Part shown: positions 1 to 8,486 of the stretch, in pieces
Numbering within the stretch: position 1 is the stretch's first letter
Layout of the letters: each line of letters starts with the position of its first letter
Assembly (NCBI RefSeq): GCF_024181585.1
Contig: NZ_CP054258.1
Coordinates: forward strand, 1,116,001 to 1,180,000
DNA length: 64,000 bases
Origin: Treponema socranskii subsp. buccale
Lineage (GTDB): Bacteria; Spirochaetota; Spirochaetia; Treponematales; Treponemataceae
Reading direction: 5' to 3'
Translations under genes and position numbers: made by a program
The notes under the pieces: generated by a model
Told to the model about the DNA's origin: nothing
The model's database searches: none
What the model saw: only the letters and a program-made list of their open reading frames with translations

Positions 1-57
1 GCGGAAAGCAGAAAAGCCCTCGTACAATAACAAATCTCCCCATGTTAACTCCCCATA

Positions 58-86
58 TTGAGTACGCACGTCCTTTTTGTTATCAT
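58..86 (+). promoter_or_regulatory. sigma70 promoter of thrA
   Basis: TTGAGT (58-63), a 17-bp spacer and TATCAT (81-86). Transcription would start near 93, leaving a short leader with GAGGA at 104-108 just before the ATG at 113. Bases 1-57 show nothing I can assign; no attenuator or leader peptide is visible. Confidence 0.6.
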
Positions 87-112
87 AGTAACTATTCTTT
101 AAGAGGAAGATT

Positions 113-2608
113 ATGATTACTTTAAAATTCGGCGGCACGTCGATGGAAAGCGCACGCCGCATCCTTTCATCCGCGGACATTATTATCTCTCGCGCGGAAG
201 CAGGGCGCGTAAGCGTTGTCGTTTCCGCTGTCGCGGGCGTTTCGAATAAATTGCAGGAAAGCATCGACGCGTGCGTAAAAGGCATGCATGCGGAAAATTT
301 CGTTCACGAACTGAGAAAAATTCACTCGGATATCTGCGAAGAGCTTCAGTCGAAACTTCCGGGTTTGAGTGCCGCGTCGGTTTTAAAAGAGCTTGCGCCG
401 ATTTTCGAAGAATACGAAAAATTATTAACCGGCTGCGTGTCTTTCGGCGAATGCCCGGGCACCGTTCACTGCCGCATCATGGGTATGGGAGAGCTTTTAA
501 GCGCGCCGATCATGAAAGCGGTTTTGCTCGCAAAAGGGCAGAGCGTCATTTTGCTCGATTCGCGAAAATTCATCTTTACGACGGGCAATCACAGAGAAGG
601 GGATCCCGACTACGCGAAGTGCGCCGAAGCGATGCTGCCGTACCGCGACGGAGAAAATCAATCGCAAACGCGCATTTTATTGTTTCCCGGCTTTATCTGC
701 TCGTGGATACGCGGCACGGGCTGCGCTCCCGTTCCGGGACTGCTCGGCAGAAACGGTTCCGATTTTTCCGCTTCGATCGTCGCCGCTTCGCTCGGTTCTT
801 CGAAAGTGGAATTTTGGACGGATGTCGACGGTATCTATACTGCCGATCCGCGCGTCGTAAAGGACGCGATCCTCGTCGACGATATGAGCTATGAAGAAGC
901 GCTCGAACTCGCATTTTTCGGAAGCAAAGTGCTTCACCCGAAAACGATCGCGCCGCTTGCGGCAAAGGATATCGAAGCGTGGAGCAAAAACAGTCACCGT
1001 CCCGATGCCCGCGGCACGAGGATCGGACGCGGCCCTTTTGAAAGCGAAAAAAAAGTCGGAGATGTTCGCGGCATTTCGTGTTTGAAAAACACGGCGATGA
1101 TAAGCGTGAGCGGAACGAATATGCGCGGAAGAACCGGTATGGCAAGCAGAATCTTTGCCGCCGTTTCTCGCGCATCGATTTCGATTTTGCTCATCACGCA
1201 GTCGTCGTCGGAATATACGATTTCGTTTTGCATCCGCGATACGGAAGCCGACCGCGCCATCGATGCGTTGAAAGCGGAATTCGAACTCGAAATAAGCGAC
1301 GGTGTCATCAACCCGATAGAGGCGGAAAAAAATTGCGCAATCGTTTCGATTGTCGGCGACAACATGATTCAAAAGCGCGGAGTGGCATCACGTTTTTTTT
1401 CCGCGCTCGCTTCTCAAGACGTCAATATCATTGCGATCGCGCAAGGTTCGTCGGAGCGCTGTACGTCCTGCGTCGTGCTCGGCGAATACGGGGACACCGC
1501 CGTTCGCGCCGCTCACCGTTTCTTTTTCAACACGGCGCAGACTATCGAAGTGTTTGTGTTCGGTGCCGGAACGATCGGCGGCGCGCTTCTCGACCAAATC
1601 CGCGACCAGAGGGAAAAGCTGCTTTCGGAAAACGTCGATATCCGCGTTATGGCGATTTCGACGGTCGACGGAATGTTCGTCGAAGCCGACGGTATAGACC
1701 TTGCGTCGTGGCGGGAAAAAATAAAAGAGATGCCGCAGAAGTCGAGCGTCGATGAAATTATTAAATTCGTCAAAGAGACGAAACCGCTCAATCCCGTGTT
1801 CGTCGACTGTACCGCTTCCTACGATTTGCCGGAACGCTATATCGATCTGTTCAAAGCCGGTCTTTCGGTCGTAACGCCGAACAAGCGGGCAAATTCGATG
1901 AAGATCGATTATTATCGCGAGCTGCGGAAAATCGCAAACGGCATGAGACGCCGCTTTCTCTACGAAGCGAACGTCGGGGCGGGGCTTCCCATCATCGACA
2001 CGCTGCAGAATTTATTTAAAAGCGGAGATAAGCTTACGGGCTTTACGGGCATCATGTCGGGGTCCCTTTCGTATATTTTCGGCCGTCTCGACGAAGACGT
2101 GCCGTTCAGCAAAGCGGTACGCGAAGCGAAAGAGCTCCGCTTTACCGAGCCCGATCCGCGCGACGATTTAAACGGTATGGACGTCGCCCGAAAAGCGCTT
2201 ATCATCGCACGAGAGGCGGGGGCTGCGATCGAACTCGACGATGTCAAAATCAACAAAGTGTTTCCCGATTCTTTCGATTCGTCGGGTACGGTCGAAGAGT
2301 TTATGAAAAAGCTCGAAGAAGTCGACGGTTATTTTCATAAAAAGATCGCCGATCTTCGAAAAAAAGGCAAAGTGCTCCGCATGGGTGCGTCGATTAAAGA
2401 CGGCACCTATACCGTCGGTATGCTCGAAGTCGGCAAAGACGATCCGCTCTACGGCGTAAAGGGCGGGGAAAACGCCTTTGTATTTCACACCGAACGCTAT
2501 CAGCCCATTCCGCTTACCGTGCGCGGTTACGGAGCGGGTGCGGGCGTGACGGCGGCGGGCGTTTTCGGAGATATTTTGCGTACGGTAAGTTTTAATCCCG
2601 AAAAATAA
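113..2608 (+). CDS. thrA: Bifunctional aspartate kinase / homoserine dehydrogenase
   Basis: Catalyses the first step (aspartate phosphorylation) and third step (aspartate semialdehyde to homoserine) of the threonine/methionine branch; cytosolic. The 831 residues match the size of ThrA-type fusions. The kinase domain opens with KFGGTS (residues 5-10) and has DVDGIYTADPR near 236. An ACT regulatory pair lies around 315-460. The dehydrogenase half starts with the NAD(P) loop GAGTIGG near 483 and has the GIMSGSLSY substrate motif near 645. ACT domains of this type usually give threonine feedback. The start is fixed by GAGGA 4 bp upstream. The DAHP synthase fusion gene follows 30 bp downstream, so the two are probably cotranscribed. 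Confidence 0.95.
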   Translation: MITLKFGGTSMESARRILSSADIIISRAEAGRVSVVVSAVAGVSNKLQESIDACVKGMHAENFVHELRKIHSDICEELQSKLPGLSAASVLKELAPIFEEYEKLLTGCVSFGECPGTVHCRIMGMGELLSAPIMKAVLLAKGQSVILLDSRKFIFTTGNHREGDPDYAKCAEAMLPYRDGENQSQTRILLFPGFICSWIRGTGCAPVPGLLGRNGSDFSASIVAASLGSSKVEFWTDVDGIYTADPRVVKDAILVDDMSYEEALELAFFGSKVLHPKTIAPLAAKDIEAWSKNSHRPDARGTRIGRGPFESEKKVGDVRGISCLKNTAMISVSGTNMRGRTGMASRIFAAVSRASISILLITQSSSEYTISFCIRDTEADRAIDALKAEFELEISDGVINPIEAEKNCAIVSIVGDNMIQKRGVASRFFSALASQDVNIIAIAQGSSERCTSCVVLGEYGDTAVRAAHRFFFNTAQTIEVFVFGAGTIGGALLDQIRDQREKLLSENVDIRVMAISTVDGMFVEADGIDLASWREKIKEMPQKSSVDEIIKFVKETKPLNPVFVDCTASYDLPERYIDLFKAGLSVVTPNKRANSMKIDYYRELRKIANGMRRRFLYEANVGAGLPIIDTLQNLFKSGDKLTGFTGIMSGSLSYIFGRLDEDVPFSKAVREAKELRFTEPDPRDDLNGMDVARKALIIAREAGAAIELDDVKINKVFPDSFDSSGTVEEFMKKLEEVDGYFHKKIADLRKKGKVLRMGASIKDGTYTVGMLEVGKDDPLYGVKGGENAFVFHTERYQPIPLTVRGYGAGAGVTAAGVFGDILRTVSFNPEK

Positions 2609-2638
2609 AGATTGTTGTAATATCGGCGGAGGTGCGCT

Positions 2639-4612
2639 ATGGTTATCGTTTTAAAAAAGAATATTTCCGAAGACGACAGAAAAAAGCTCGCGCTCTTTCT
2701 CGCTCAAAACGATTTTAAAACGAATGAAATCGTCGGAGAAGAAGCGACGATCATCGCCGCCGTCGGCAAACTCAAAGTCGATCCGCGTGAAGTCGAAATA
2801 CTTTCCGGCGTCGAGCGCGTCATCCCGATTTCAAAACCGTACAAGATGGCGAGCCGCGAGTTTAAGCCCGAAAACACCGTCGTCGAAATCCTTTCGAACC
2901 GCGGTCAAGTTGTCAAAGTCGGCGGCATGCGCATCACGGCGATCGCAGGTCCCTGTGCCGTCGAATCGAGAGAGCAGATGATGTGTGCGGCCGAAAGCGT
3001 TGCAAAAAGCGGAGCGGCCATGCTGCGGGGCGGCGCCTATAAACCGCGCACTTCTCCGTATTCGTTTCAAGGCTTGGGCGAAGAAGGCTTAAAATTATTA
3101 AAAGCAGCCGGCGATGCGTACGGTATGCCTGTCGTTACCGAAGTCGTCGCGTCGGAGTACATTCCCGTTATGGAAGCTCACGGCGTCGACGTGTACCAAG
3201 TCGGCGCGCGCAATATGCAAAACTTCGAATTGTTAAAGCGGCTCGGAAAAATCGACAAGCCGGTGATTTTAAAGCGCGGGCTTTCAGCGACGATCGAAGA
3301 GTGGCTTATGTCCGCGGAATACCTCCTTTCGTCGGGCTGCAAAAACGTGATTTTGTGCGAACGCGGTATCCGCACGTACGAGCGGGCGACGCGCAATACG
3401 CTCGATCTTTCGGCGATCCCCATTTTGCGGAGTATGACGCACCTTCCGATTATCGTCGATCCGAGTCATGCCCTCGGCATCCGCGATAAAGTGTCTCCTA
3501 TGGCTCTCGCAGCCGTCGCCGCAGGAGCCGACGGGATCATCGTGGAAGTGCACTGCAATCCCGATAAAGCGCTTTCCGACGGAGCGCAGTCGCTGTATCC
3601 CGAACAGTTCGATAAACTCATGCGCGACATAGAAGCGCTTTCGCCCGTCGTCGGAAAATCGCTCGTGCGTATAAGGAACGCGGAAAAAAAGAGCGAAGAG
3701 TCCGGGCCAAAAAAATCGCACGAAGGCGTTGTCTGCGCGTTCAGCGGAAAGCGGGGCGCTTATGCGGAGCAGGCGATATCGCGTTATTTCGACGGAGAAG
3801 CGGCTTCTCTTTCGGTCGATTCGTTCCGCGAAATTTTTCAAAAGGTCGCAAGTGGAGAAGCGGATTACGGCATGGTGCCTATCGAAAATACGCTTGCGGG
3901 GTCGGTGTACGAAAACTACGATAACTTGACGCAGTTTGAAGACGTAAGCATTGTCGGTTCGGTGCTGCTTCGCATTCAGCATTCGCTGCTCGGCGTAAAG
4001 GGCGCGTCGCTCGATTCGATAAAAACGGTATATTCGCATCCGCAGGCGCTCAGTCAGTGTTCGAAATTTCTCCGTCGTTATAATTGGAACAAAATCGAAT
4101 GCGTTTCTACGGCGACGGCTGCGAGCGAAGTCGCCGAGCTCGCGTCGAAAGAAAACGCCGCAATCGCAAGCGCCGTCAACGCCGATTATTATAATCTTGA
4201 AGTGCTCAAAGATTCTATCGAAGACGATGCGGCAAATTATACGCGCTTTGTCGTTATTGCCCCGAATCACTTTGTCGATTCGGACGGCGGGAAGCGGACG
4301 GCCGATAAAAATTATAAAGCGTGGAGCGCAAAGCCGAATACTGCGTCGTTTATGTTCTGCGTAAAAAACGAACCGGGCGCGCTGTGCAGCTGTCTCGGCG
4401 TGTTTCAGTCGTCCCGTCTCAATTTGACGCGGCTCGAATCGCGTCCGATTCACGGAGAGCCGTGGCGTTACCGCTTTTATGCTGACGCGGAGCTTCCGGA
4501 AGACGAGCGCGACGCCGCTTCGTACGTCGACGGTGTGATGACCGCGCTCAAAGCGGAAGCCGAAGACGTGCGGCTTCTCGGCATTTACGCCGAAAGCAGA
4601 AAAAAGATATAG
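2639..4612 (+). CDS. DAHP synthase - prephenate dehydratase fusion protein
   Basis: One 657-residue polypeptide carries the first step of the shikimate pathway and a late step of phenylalanine synthesis. Residues 1-85 look like the ferredoxin-like regulatory domain of type I-beta DAHP synthases. The barrel follows with AGPCAVES (about 103), GGAYKPRTSPYSFQG (about 131) and DPSHA (about 274). After a charged linker (about 345-364), a prephenate dehydratase begins (AFSGKRGAYAEQA) and contains the family motif TRF (about 534). An ACT domain with ESRP (about 600) ends the protein, which is the usual phenylalanine-sensing motif. GGAGG precedes the ATG. The DAHP synthase/dehydratase pairing is much less familiar than chorismate mutase fusions. 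Phenylalanine inhibition of both activities is inference. Confidence 0.9.
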   Translation: MVIVLKKNISEDDRKKLALFLAQNDFKTNEIVGEEATIIAAVGKLKVDPREVEILSGVERVIPISKPYKMASREFKPENTVVEILSNRGQVVKVGGMRITAIAGPCAVESREQMMCAAESVAKSGAAMLRGGAYKPRTSPYSFQGLGEEGLKLLKAAGDAYGMPVVTEVVASEYIPVMEAHGVDVYQVGARNMQNFELLKRLGKIDKPVILKRGLSATIEEWLMSAEYLLSSGCKNVILCERGIRTYERATRNTLDLSAIPILRSMTHLPIIVDPSHALGIRDKVSPMALAAVAAGADGIIVEVHCNPDKALSDGAQSLYPEQFDKLMRDIEALSPVVGKSLVRIRNAEKKSEESGPKKSHEGVVCAFSGKRGAYAEQAISRYFDGEAASLSVDSFREIFQKVASGEADYGMVPIENTLAGSVYENYDNLTQFEDVSIVGSVLLRIQHSLLGVKGASLDSIKTVYSHPQALSQCSKFLRRYNWNKIECVSTATAASEVAELASKENAAIASAVNADYYNLEVLKDSIEDDAANYTRFVVIAPNHFVDSDGGKRTADKNYKAWSAKPNTASFMFCVKNEPGALCSCLGVFQSSRLNLTRLESRPIHGEPWRYRFYADAELPEDERDAASYVDGVMTALKAEAEDVRLLGIYAESRKKI

Positions 4613-4631
4613 GCGCGGCAATGAGGTTTGT

Positions 4632-5123
4632 ATGAAAAATTACGTGATATCGATTCTCGTGGAAAATCATGCGGGCGTTTTGAGCCGCGTATCGGGACTT
4701 TTTTCGAGGCGCGGTTACAACATCGATTCTCTTACCGTGTGCGCGACCGAAAATCCCGAACAGTCGCGCATGACGATCGTCGTAAAGGGCGACGAATACA
4801 TCCTCGATCAAATCGAAAAGCAGCTTGCAAAGCTCGTCGAAGTGATTTCGATTCAGCACTGCGATCCTGCGAAAACCTGCGAACGCGAAATGGCGCTTAT
4901 CAAAGTAAAGGCGGGTGCGGAAAGCAGGGCGGCGATCATCGGAACCTGCGATATCTTCCGTGCGCACATCGTCGACGTAAGCACGGGTTCGGTGATCATC
5001 GAAGCGACGGGCGGCGAAGAAAAAATCGCGAGCCTCATCGCCCTCCTCGAACCTTACGGCATCCTCGAATTTGCCAAAACAGGATTGAACGCGATGGGGC
5101 GAGGCGAGGACGTTTTAAAATAA
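4632..5123 (+). CDS. ilvN: Acetolactate synthase small (regulatory) subunit
   Basis: Regulatory subunit that binds the large catalytic subunit of acetohydroxyacid synthase and confers valine feedback. At 163 residues it has normal length for the IlvH/IlvN family. An ACT domain covers residues 4-78, with NHAGVLSRVSGLFSRRGYNI typical of the effector site, and the C-terminal ACT-like dimerisation domain covers about 85-155. It starts 19 bp after the DAHP synthase fusion and ends 2 bp before ruvC. No large subunit lies in this window, so the partner must be elsewhere. Identity is firm; the choice of symbol (ilvH or ilvN) is arbitrary. Confidence 0.9.
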   Translation: MKNYVISILVENHAGVLSRVSGLFSRRGYNIDSLTVCATENPEQSRMTIVVKGDEYILDQIEKQLAKLVEVISIQHCDPAKTCEREMALIKVKAGAESRAAIIGTCDIFRAHIVDVSTGSVIIEATGGEEKIASLIALLEPYGILEFAKTGLNAMGRGEDVLK

Positions 5124-5125
5124 TC

Positions 5126-5668
5126 ATGTACGGCTTCGAACCGCTTCCGGGAACGGAAAATGTCTGCGCAAAAAGATCCGGCAAAAAGATCCGGCGAGTG
5201 CTCGGCATCGATCCGGGACTTGCATCGACGGGATTCGGCGTGGTCGATTATAAAGACGGCCGCTACCGCATGGTAAGCTACGGCGTCATAGAAACCGCCG
5301 CCCGCACTCCGCACGGCGAACGCCTTTTGGCGCTGTACGCACGGCTCTGTTCGATCATCGAAGAATTCTCTCCCGGAGAAGCGGCGATGGAAAAACTGTA
5401 TTTTGCGCGCAATACGTCTTCCGCGATGGGAGTTGCCGAAGCGCGGGGAGTGGCAACGTTGTGCATCGCTCAGCACGGCATTTCACTCGGAGAATATACG
5501 CCCAATCAAATCAAACAGGCGGTGACGGGGACGTCCGCTGCGGACAAGGCTCTCGTCGAAAAATACGTAAAACTCCTCCTGGCGCTCGAAACCGAACCGA
5601 AGCCCGATCACGCGGCCGACGCGCTTGCGGGCGCGCTCACGCATTTGCACTATGCAAATGTTTTGTGA
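5126..5668 (+). CDS. ruvC: Holliday junction resolvase RuvC
   Basis: Endonuclease that cleaves four-way DNA junctions moved by RuvAB. The 180 residues are the usual length. The catalytic acidic residues are visible in LGIDPGLASTG (about 26-36), AMEKLYF (about 90) and the C-terminal DHAADALAGALTH. The ATG at 5126 was chosen because it follows the ilvN stop directly and gives a short N-terminal tail before the first beta strand. The 3' end holds the -35/-10 region and palindrome that probably drive ruvA. Confidence 0.93.
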   Translation: MYGFEPLPGTENVCAKRSGKKIRRVLGIDPGLASTGFGVVDYKDGRYRMVSYGVIETAARTPHGERLLALYARLCSIIEEFSPGEAAMEKLYFARNTSSAMGVAEARGVATLCIAQHGISLGEYTPNQIKQAVTGTSAADKALVEKYVKLLLALETEPKPDHAADALAGALTHLHYANVL

Positions 5669-5674
5669 TATAGT
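5642..5674 (+). promoter_or_regulatory. ruvAB promoter with overlapping 19-bp palindrome
   Basis: TTGCAC (5645-5650), an 18-bp spacer and TATAGT (5669-5674) end only 6 bp before the ruvA ATG. A perfect inverted repeat with 8-bp arms, CATTTGCA-CTA-TGCAAATG (5642-5660), covers the -35 box inside the last codons of ruvC. It has the form of a repressor operator; control of ruvAB by a DNA-damage repressor would be the obvious idea, but no regulator is identified. Confidence 0.55.
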
Positions 5675-5680
5675 GATCTC

Positions 5681-6295
5681 ATGTTCAACAGCCTTACCGG
5701 CACGATTACCGGAAAATCTCAAAACACGGTTTCGATCGATACGCACGGCATCGAGTGGATGCTCACCGTACCCGGCTCTTCGCTCGATGCGCTTCCCCGC
5801 GTCGGAGAAGAGGGCAGGATATTTACGTATCTCGTGCATACCCAAGATATCATGTCGCTTTACGGTTTTGCGTCGGACGAAGAACGCTCTCTTTTTTTCG
5901 ACCTTTTAAAAGTCGACGGCATCGGCCCGAAGGCTGCGGTAAAGATTCTGACGAATATCGCGGGAAGCGATCTCGTTTCGGCTCTCGACAAGGGAGACGT
6001 TTCCGTGCTCGAGCGGATTCCGGGTATCGGAAAAAAGACCGCGGCGAAAATGCTGCTTGCACTCAAAGGCAAACTGACCATTCCGGGCGCCCCCGATACC
6101 CGCCGCGTAAGCGCAAATCCCTTTGAAGCGGTCGTCGCATCTCTCGTATCTATGGGCTATGAACGAAAGATATGCGAAGGTGCGGTCGCATCTTCGGCTT
6201 CGAATCTTTCAAAGACGGACGGCTGGGACGCGAAAAAACAAACCGAAAAAGAGGATGCGGTGTTCCGCCGTGCCCTCACGGAGCTTGCACAATGA
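5681..6295 (+). CDS. ruvA: Holliday junction branch migration protein RuvA
   Basis: Tetrameric junction-binding protein that loads the RuvB motor. The 204 residues show the OB-fold N-terminal domain (1-65), two helix-hairpin-helix motifs (VDGIGPKAAVKIL about 79, IPGIGKKTAAKML about 114) and the small C-terminal RuvB-contact domain after a linker (about 145-204). No Shine-Dalgarno sequence precedes the ATG; instead a -10 hexamer lies 6 bp upstream, so the mRNA may be leaderless. The stop overlaps the ruvB start (ATGA). Confidence 0.95.
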   Translation: MFNSLTGTITGKSQNTVSIDTHGIEWMLTVPGSSLDALPRVGEEGRIFTYLVHTQDIMSLYGFASDEERSLFFDLLKVDGIGPKAAVKILTNIAGSDLVSALDKGDVSVLERIPGIGKKTAAKMLLALKGKLTIPGAPDTRRVSANPFEAVVASLVSMGYERKICEGAVASSASNLSKTDGWDAKKQTEKEDAVFRRALTELAQ

Positions 6296-7401
6296 GCGGA
6301 AAACGCAAAATACGCACCGACGCTGAAATGCACGATGAAAATGCAGCACTTGCCCCGTCCCTTTCCGCTCCGGAGGATTTTTCCCGCATCGTCCGCGCCG
6401 ATTTTTCAGGTGAAGAGGACGCACAGGAAAACAAACTCCGCCCTCAGCTTTTAAACGAATTTCTCGGACAGGAGACGACGAAAAAAAATCTTTCGGTCTT
6501 TATCGCCGCGGCGCGGAACCGGGAAGAAGCGCTCGATCACCTCTTTTTAATCGGGCCGCCGGGACTCGGCAAAACGACGCTCGCCCAGATCACCGCGCAC
6601 GAACTCGGCGCGGATTTTAAGATAACCTCTGCACCCGCGCTCGACAAACCCAAGGATCTCGTCGGCATCCTTTCGACGATTACGCCGCGGACGGTATTTT
6701 TTATCGATGAAATCCATCGGCTCAAGCCCGCGATCGAAGAAATGCTCTACATCGCGATGGAAGACTTCGAACTCGACTGGGTGATCGGTCAGGGAGCGGC
6801 AGCCCGCACGGTGCGCATTCCGATTCCTCCGTTTACGCTTGTCGGAGCGACGACGCGGGCGGGCAGCGTATCGACGCCTCTTGTCAGCCGCTTCGGTATC
6901 ATCGAGCACTTGAATTATTATACGGGCGAAGAGCTCGCTTCGATCATTCACCGTTCAGCGAAGCTGCTTTCCGTTTCGGTCGACGACGATGCGGCCTTTC
7001 TCATCGCATCGTGTTCGCGCGGAACGCCCCGTGTTGCAAACCGCGTACTCAAGCGTATGCGCGATTTTGCGCAAGTGGACGGCCGCGGCAGGATCTCAAA
7101 GGATATCGTCGAAGCCGGCCTTTCGCGCCTCGAAATCGACAGTCTCGGCCTTGAGCGCTACGACAGGACGATTTTGCGTTCGGTTATCGAAAATTTCGGC
7201 GGCGGGCCGGTCGGAGCGGAAACGCTTGCGATATCCGTCGGAGAATCGCTCGATACCCTCGTCGATTACTACGAACCCTATCTCATTCAGTGCGGGCTTT
7301 TACAGCGGACGAACAGGGGCCGCCTTGCGACGGAAAAAGCGTACAAACATCTCGGCATCGAAGGAGCGATTCGTCATGAAAACGACGGACTTTTATTTTG
7401 A
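6292..7401 (+). CDS. ruvB: Holliday junction branch migration ATPase RuvB
   Basis: Hexameric AAA+ motor that drives branch migration with RuvA. Walker A is GPPGLGKT (about 87), Walker B is DEIHR (about 140) and the sensor/arginine segment GATTRAGSVSTPLVSRFG follows. A winged-helix C-terminal domain ends the protein. At 369 residues it is about 30 longer than typical RuvB because of a hydrophilic N-terminal tail. The start at 6292 is chosen because ATG overlaps the ruvA stop in ATGA; a frame extension further upstream lies inside ruvA and is unlikely to be used. It overlaps queA by 26 bp. Confidence 0.95.
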   Translation: MSGKRKIRTDAEMHDENAALAPSLSAPEDFSRIVRADFSGEEDAQENKLRPQLLNEFLGQETTKKNLSVFIAAARNREEALDHLFLIGPPGLGKTTLAQITAHELGADFKITSAPALDKPKDLVGILSTITPRTVFFIDEIHRLKPAIEEMLYIAMEDFELDWVIGQGAAARTVRIPIPPFTLVGATTRAGSVSTPLVSRFGIIEHLNYYTGEELASIIHRSAKLLSVSVDDDAAFLIASCSRGTPRVANRVLKRMRDFAQVDGRGRISKDIVEAGLSRLEIDSLGLERYDRTILRSVIENFGGGPVGAETLAISVGESLDTLVDYYEPYLIQCGLLQRTNRGRLATEKAYKHLGIEGAIRHENDGLLF

Positions 7402-8410
7402 TCTGCCGGAAGAGCTTGTCGCGCAGCATCCGTCGGGTATACGGGGCGAAGATAAACTCATGCTCCTCGATAAGAAGAGCGGCAGCGTTTCGCACTTCGA
7501 TATGCGCAATCTTCCCGACTTGCTTGAGCCGGGCACTCTTGCCGTCTTTAACGATTCCCGAGTCCGCCGTGCGCGCGTGTTCGGCGTAAAAGAGACGACC
7601 GGCCGCGAATGCGAGTTTATGTTTTTACATCAAATCGATGAAAAAGGCTTTCTGTGGCGCACGATGGTAAAGGGCGCAAAAAAGCAAAAGCGCGGCATGC
7701 GTTACGCGTTTCCGGACGGCTTATTCGGCGTTATCGAGGGAGAAGATACCGGAACGGAATTTCGAAATCTTCGTTTTGACGATCCGATTTCCGAAAGCTG
7801 GTTTGAAAAAAACGGTCACATACCGCTTCCTCCTTACATCAAGCGAGGCGATACGGCTTCCGATGCGGAGCGCTATCAAAACGTGTATGCAAAGACGACC
7901 GGGAGCGCAGCTTGTCCGACTGCCGGCCTTCACTTTACCGAAGATATGCTTTTTCGTCTGAAAGAGAAGGGAATCGATATCGCGTGGGTGACGCTCCACG
8001 TCGGGCTCGGAACTTTTTTGCCCGTACGCGAAAGCGAAATCGAAAAACACAAAATGCACGAAGAAGCGTACACGGTGCCCGACCTTACCGCGCAAAAGAT
8101 CAACGATGCAAAACGGAGCGGGAGACGCGTGCTTGCCGTCGGAACGACGTCCGTGAGAACGCTCGAATCTTCATGCGACGAAAACGGCTTTGTAAAAGCG
8201 GGGTCGGGGAGTACGCATATTTTTATGTATCCCGGTTTTCGATTTAAAGTCGCGGACGAACTCTTTACGAATTTTCACACGCCCGAATCGACGCTCATCA
8301 TGCTTGTGAGCGCTTTTGCCGGGCGAGAACATATTTTAAATGCGTATAAAATCGCCGTAGAAAAGCGTTACCGTTTTTTCAGCTACGGAGACGCGATGCT
8401 CATCCGCTGA
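7376..8410 (+). CDS. queA: S-adenosylmethionine:tRNA ribosyltransferase-isomerase
   Basis: Adds the ribosyl group of S-adenosylmethionine to preQ1 in tRNA to give epoxyqueuosine at wobble position 34. The 344 residues match the family length. Typical segments are visible: YFDLPEELVAQHP near the start, FNDSRV, ATAGLHFT-type CPTAGLHFTEDML, and THIFMYPGFRFKVADELFTN near the end. The ATG at 7376 lies within the 3' end of ruvB, and the ruvB-queA order is common in bacteria. Upstream in-frame codons belong to the ruvB overlap and were rejected as the start. Confidence 0.94.
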   Translation: MKTTDFYFDLPEELVAQHPSGIRGEDKLMLLDKKSGSVSHFDMRNLPDLLEPGTLAVFNDSRVRRARVFGVKETTGRECEFMFLHQIDEKGFLWRTMVKGAKKQKRGMRYAFPDGLFGVIEGEDTGTEFRNLRFDDPISESWFEKNGHIPLPPYIKRGDTASDAERYQNVYAKTTGSAACPTAGLHFTEDMLFRLKEKGIDIAWVTLHVGLGTFLPVRESEIEKHKMHEEAYTVPDLTAQKINDAKRSGRRVLAVGTTSVRTLESSCDENGFVKAGSGSTHIFMYPGFRFKVADELFTNFHTPESTLIMLVSAFAGREHILNAYKIAVEKRYRFFSYGDAMLIR

Positions 8411-8447
8411 CGAAAAAAATCGATACGGAAAAACCTCCTGCGCGTAT

Positions 8448-8476
8448 TTGACACAGCCGATTAAAATTTGTATAAT
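8448..8476 (+). promoter_or_regulatory. Consensus sigma70 promoter of ispE-spoVG
   Basis: TTGACA (8448-8453), exactly 17 bp, then TATAAT (8471-8476): a perfect consensus promoter. The first ATG of ispE is at 8487, only 10 bp after the -10 box, so the transcript would have at most a few leader bases. An in-frame TTG at 8448 lies inside the -35 box and cannot be the translation start of this transcript. Confidence 0.85.
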
Positions 8477-8486
8477 AATTCGACTT

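Noticed and set aside
3284-4621. A 445-codon frame antisense to the DAHP synthase fusion
   Set aside because: Arginine/histidine-rich composition typical of an antisense shadow; the plus-strand domains are clear.
8448-8486. Longer ispE starting at TTG 8448
   Set aside because: That codon is the -35 box of a perfect promoter, so it cannot be in the transcript.
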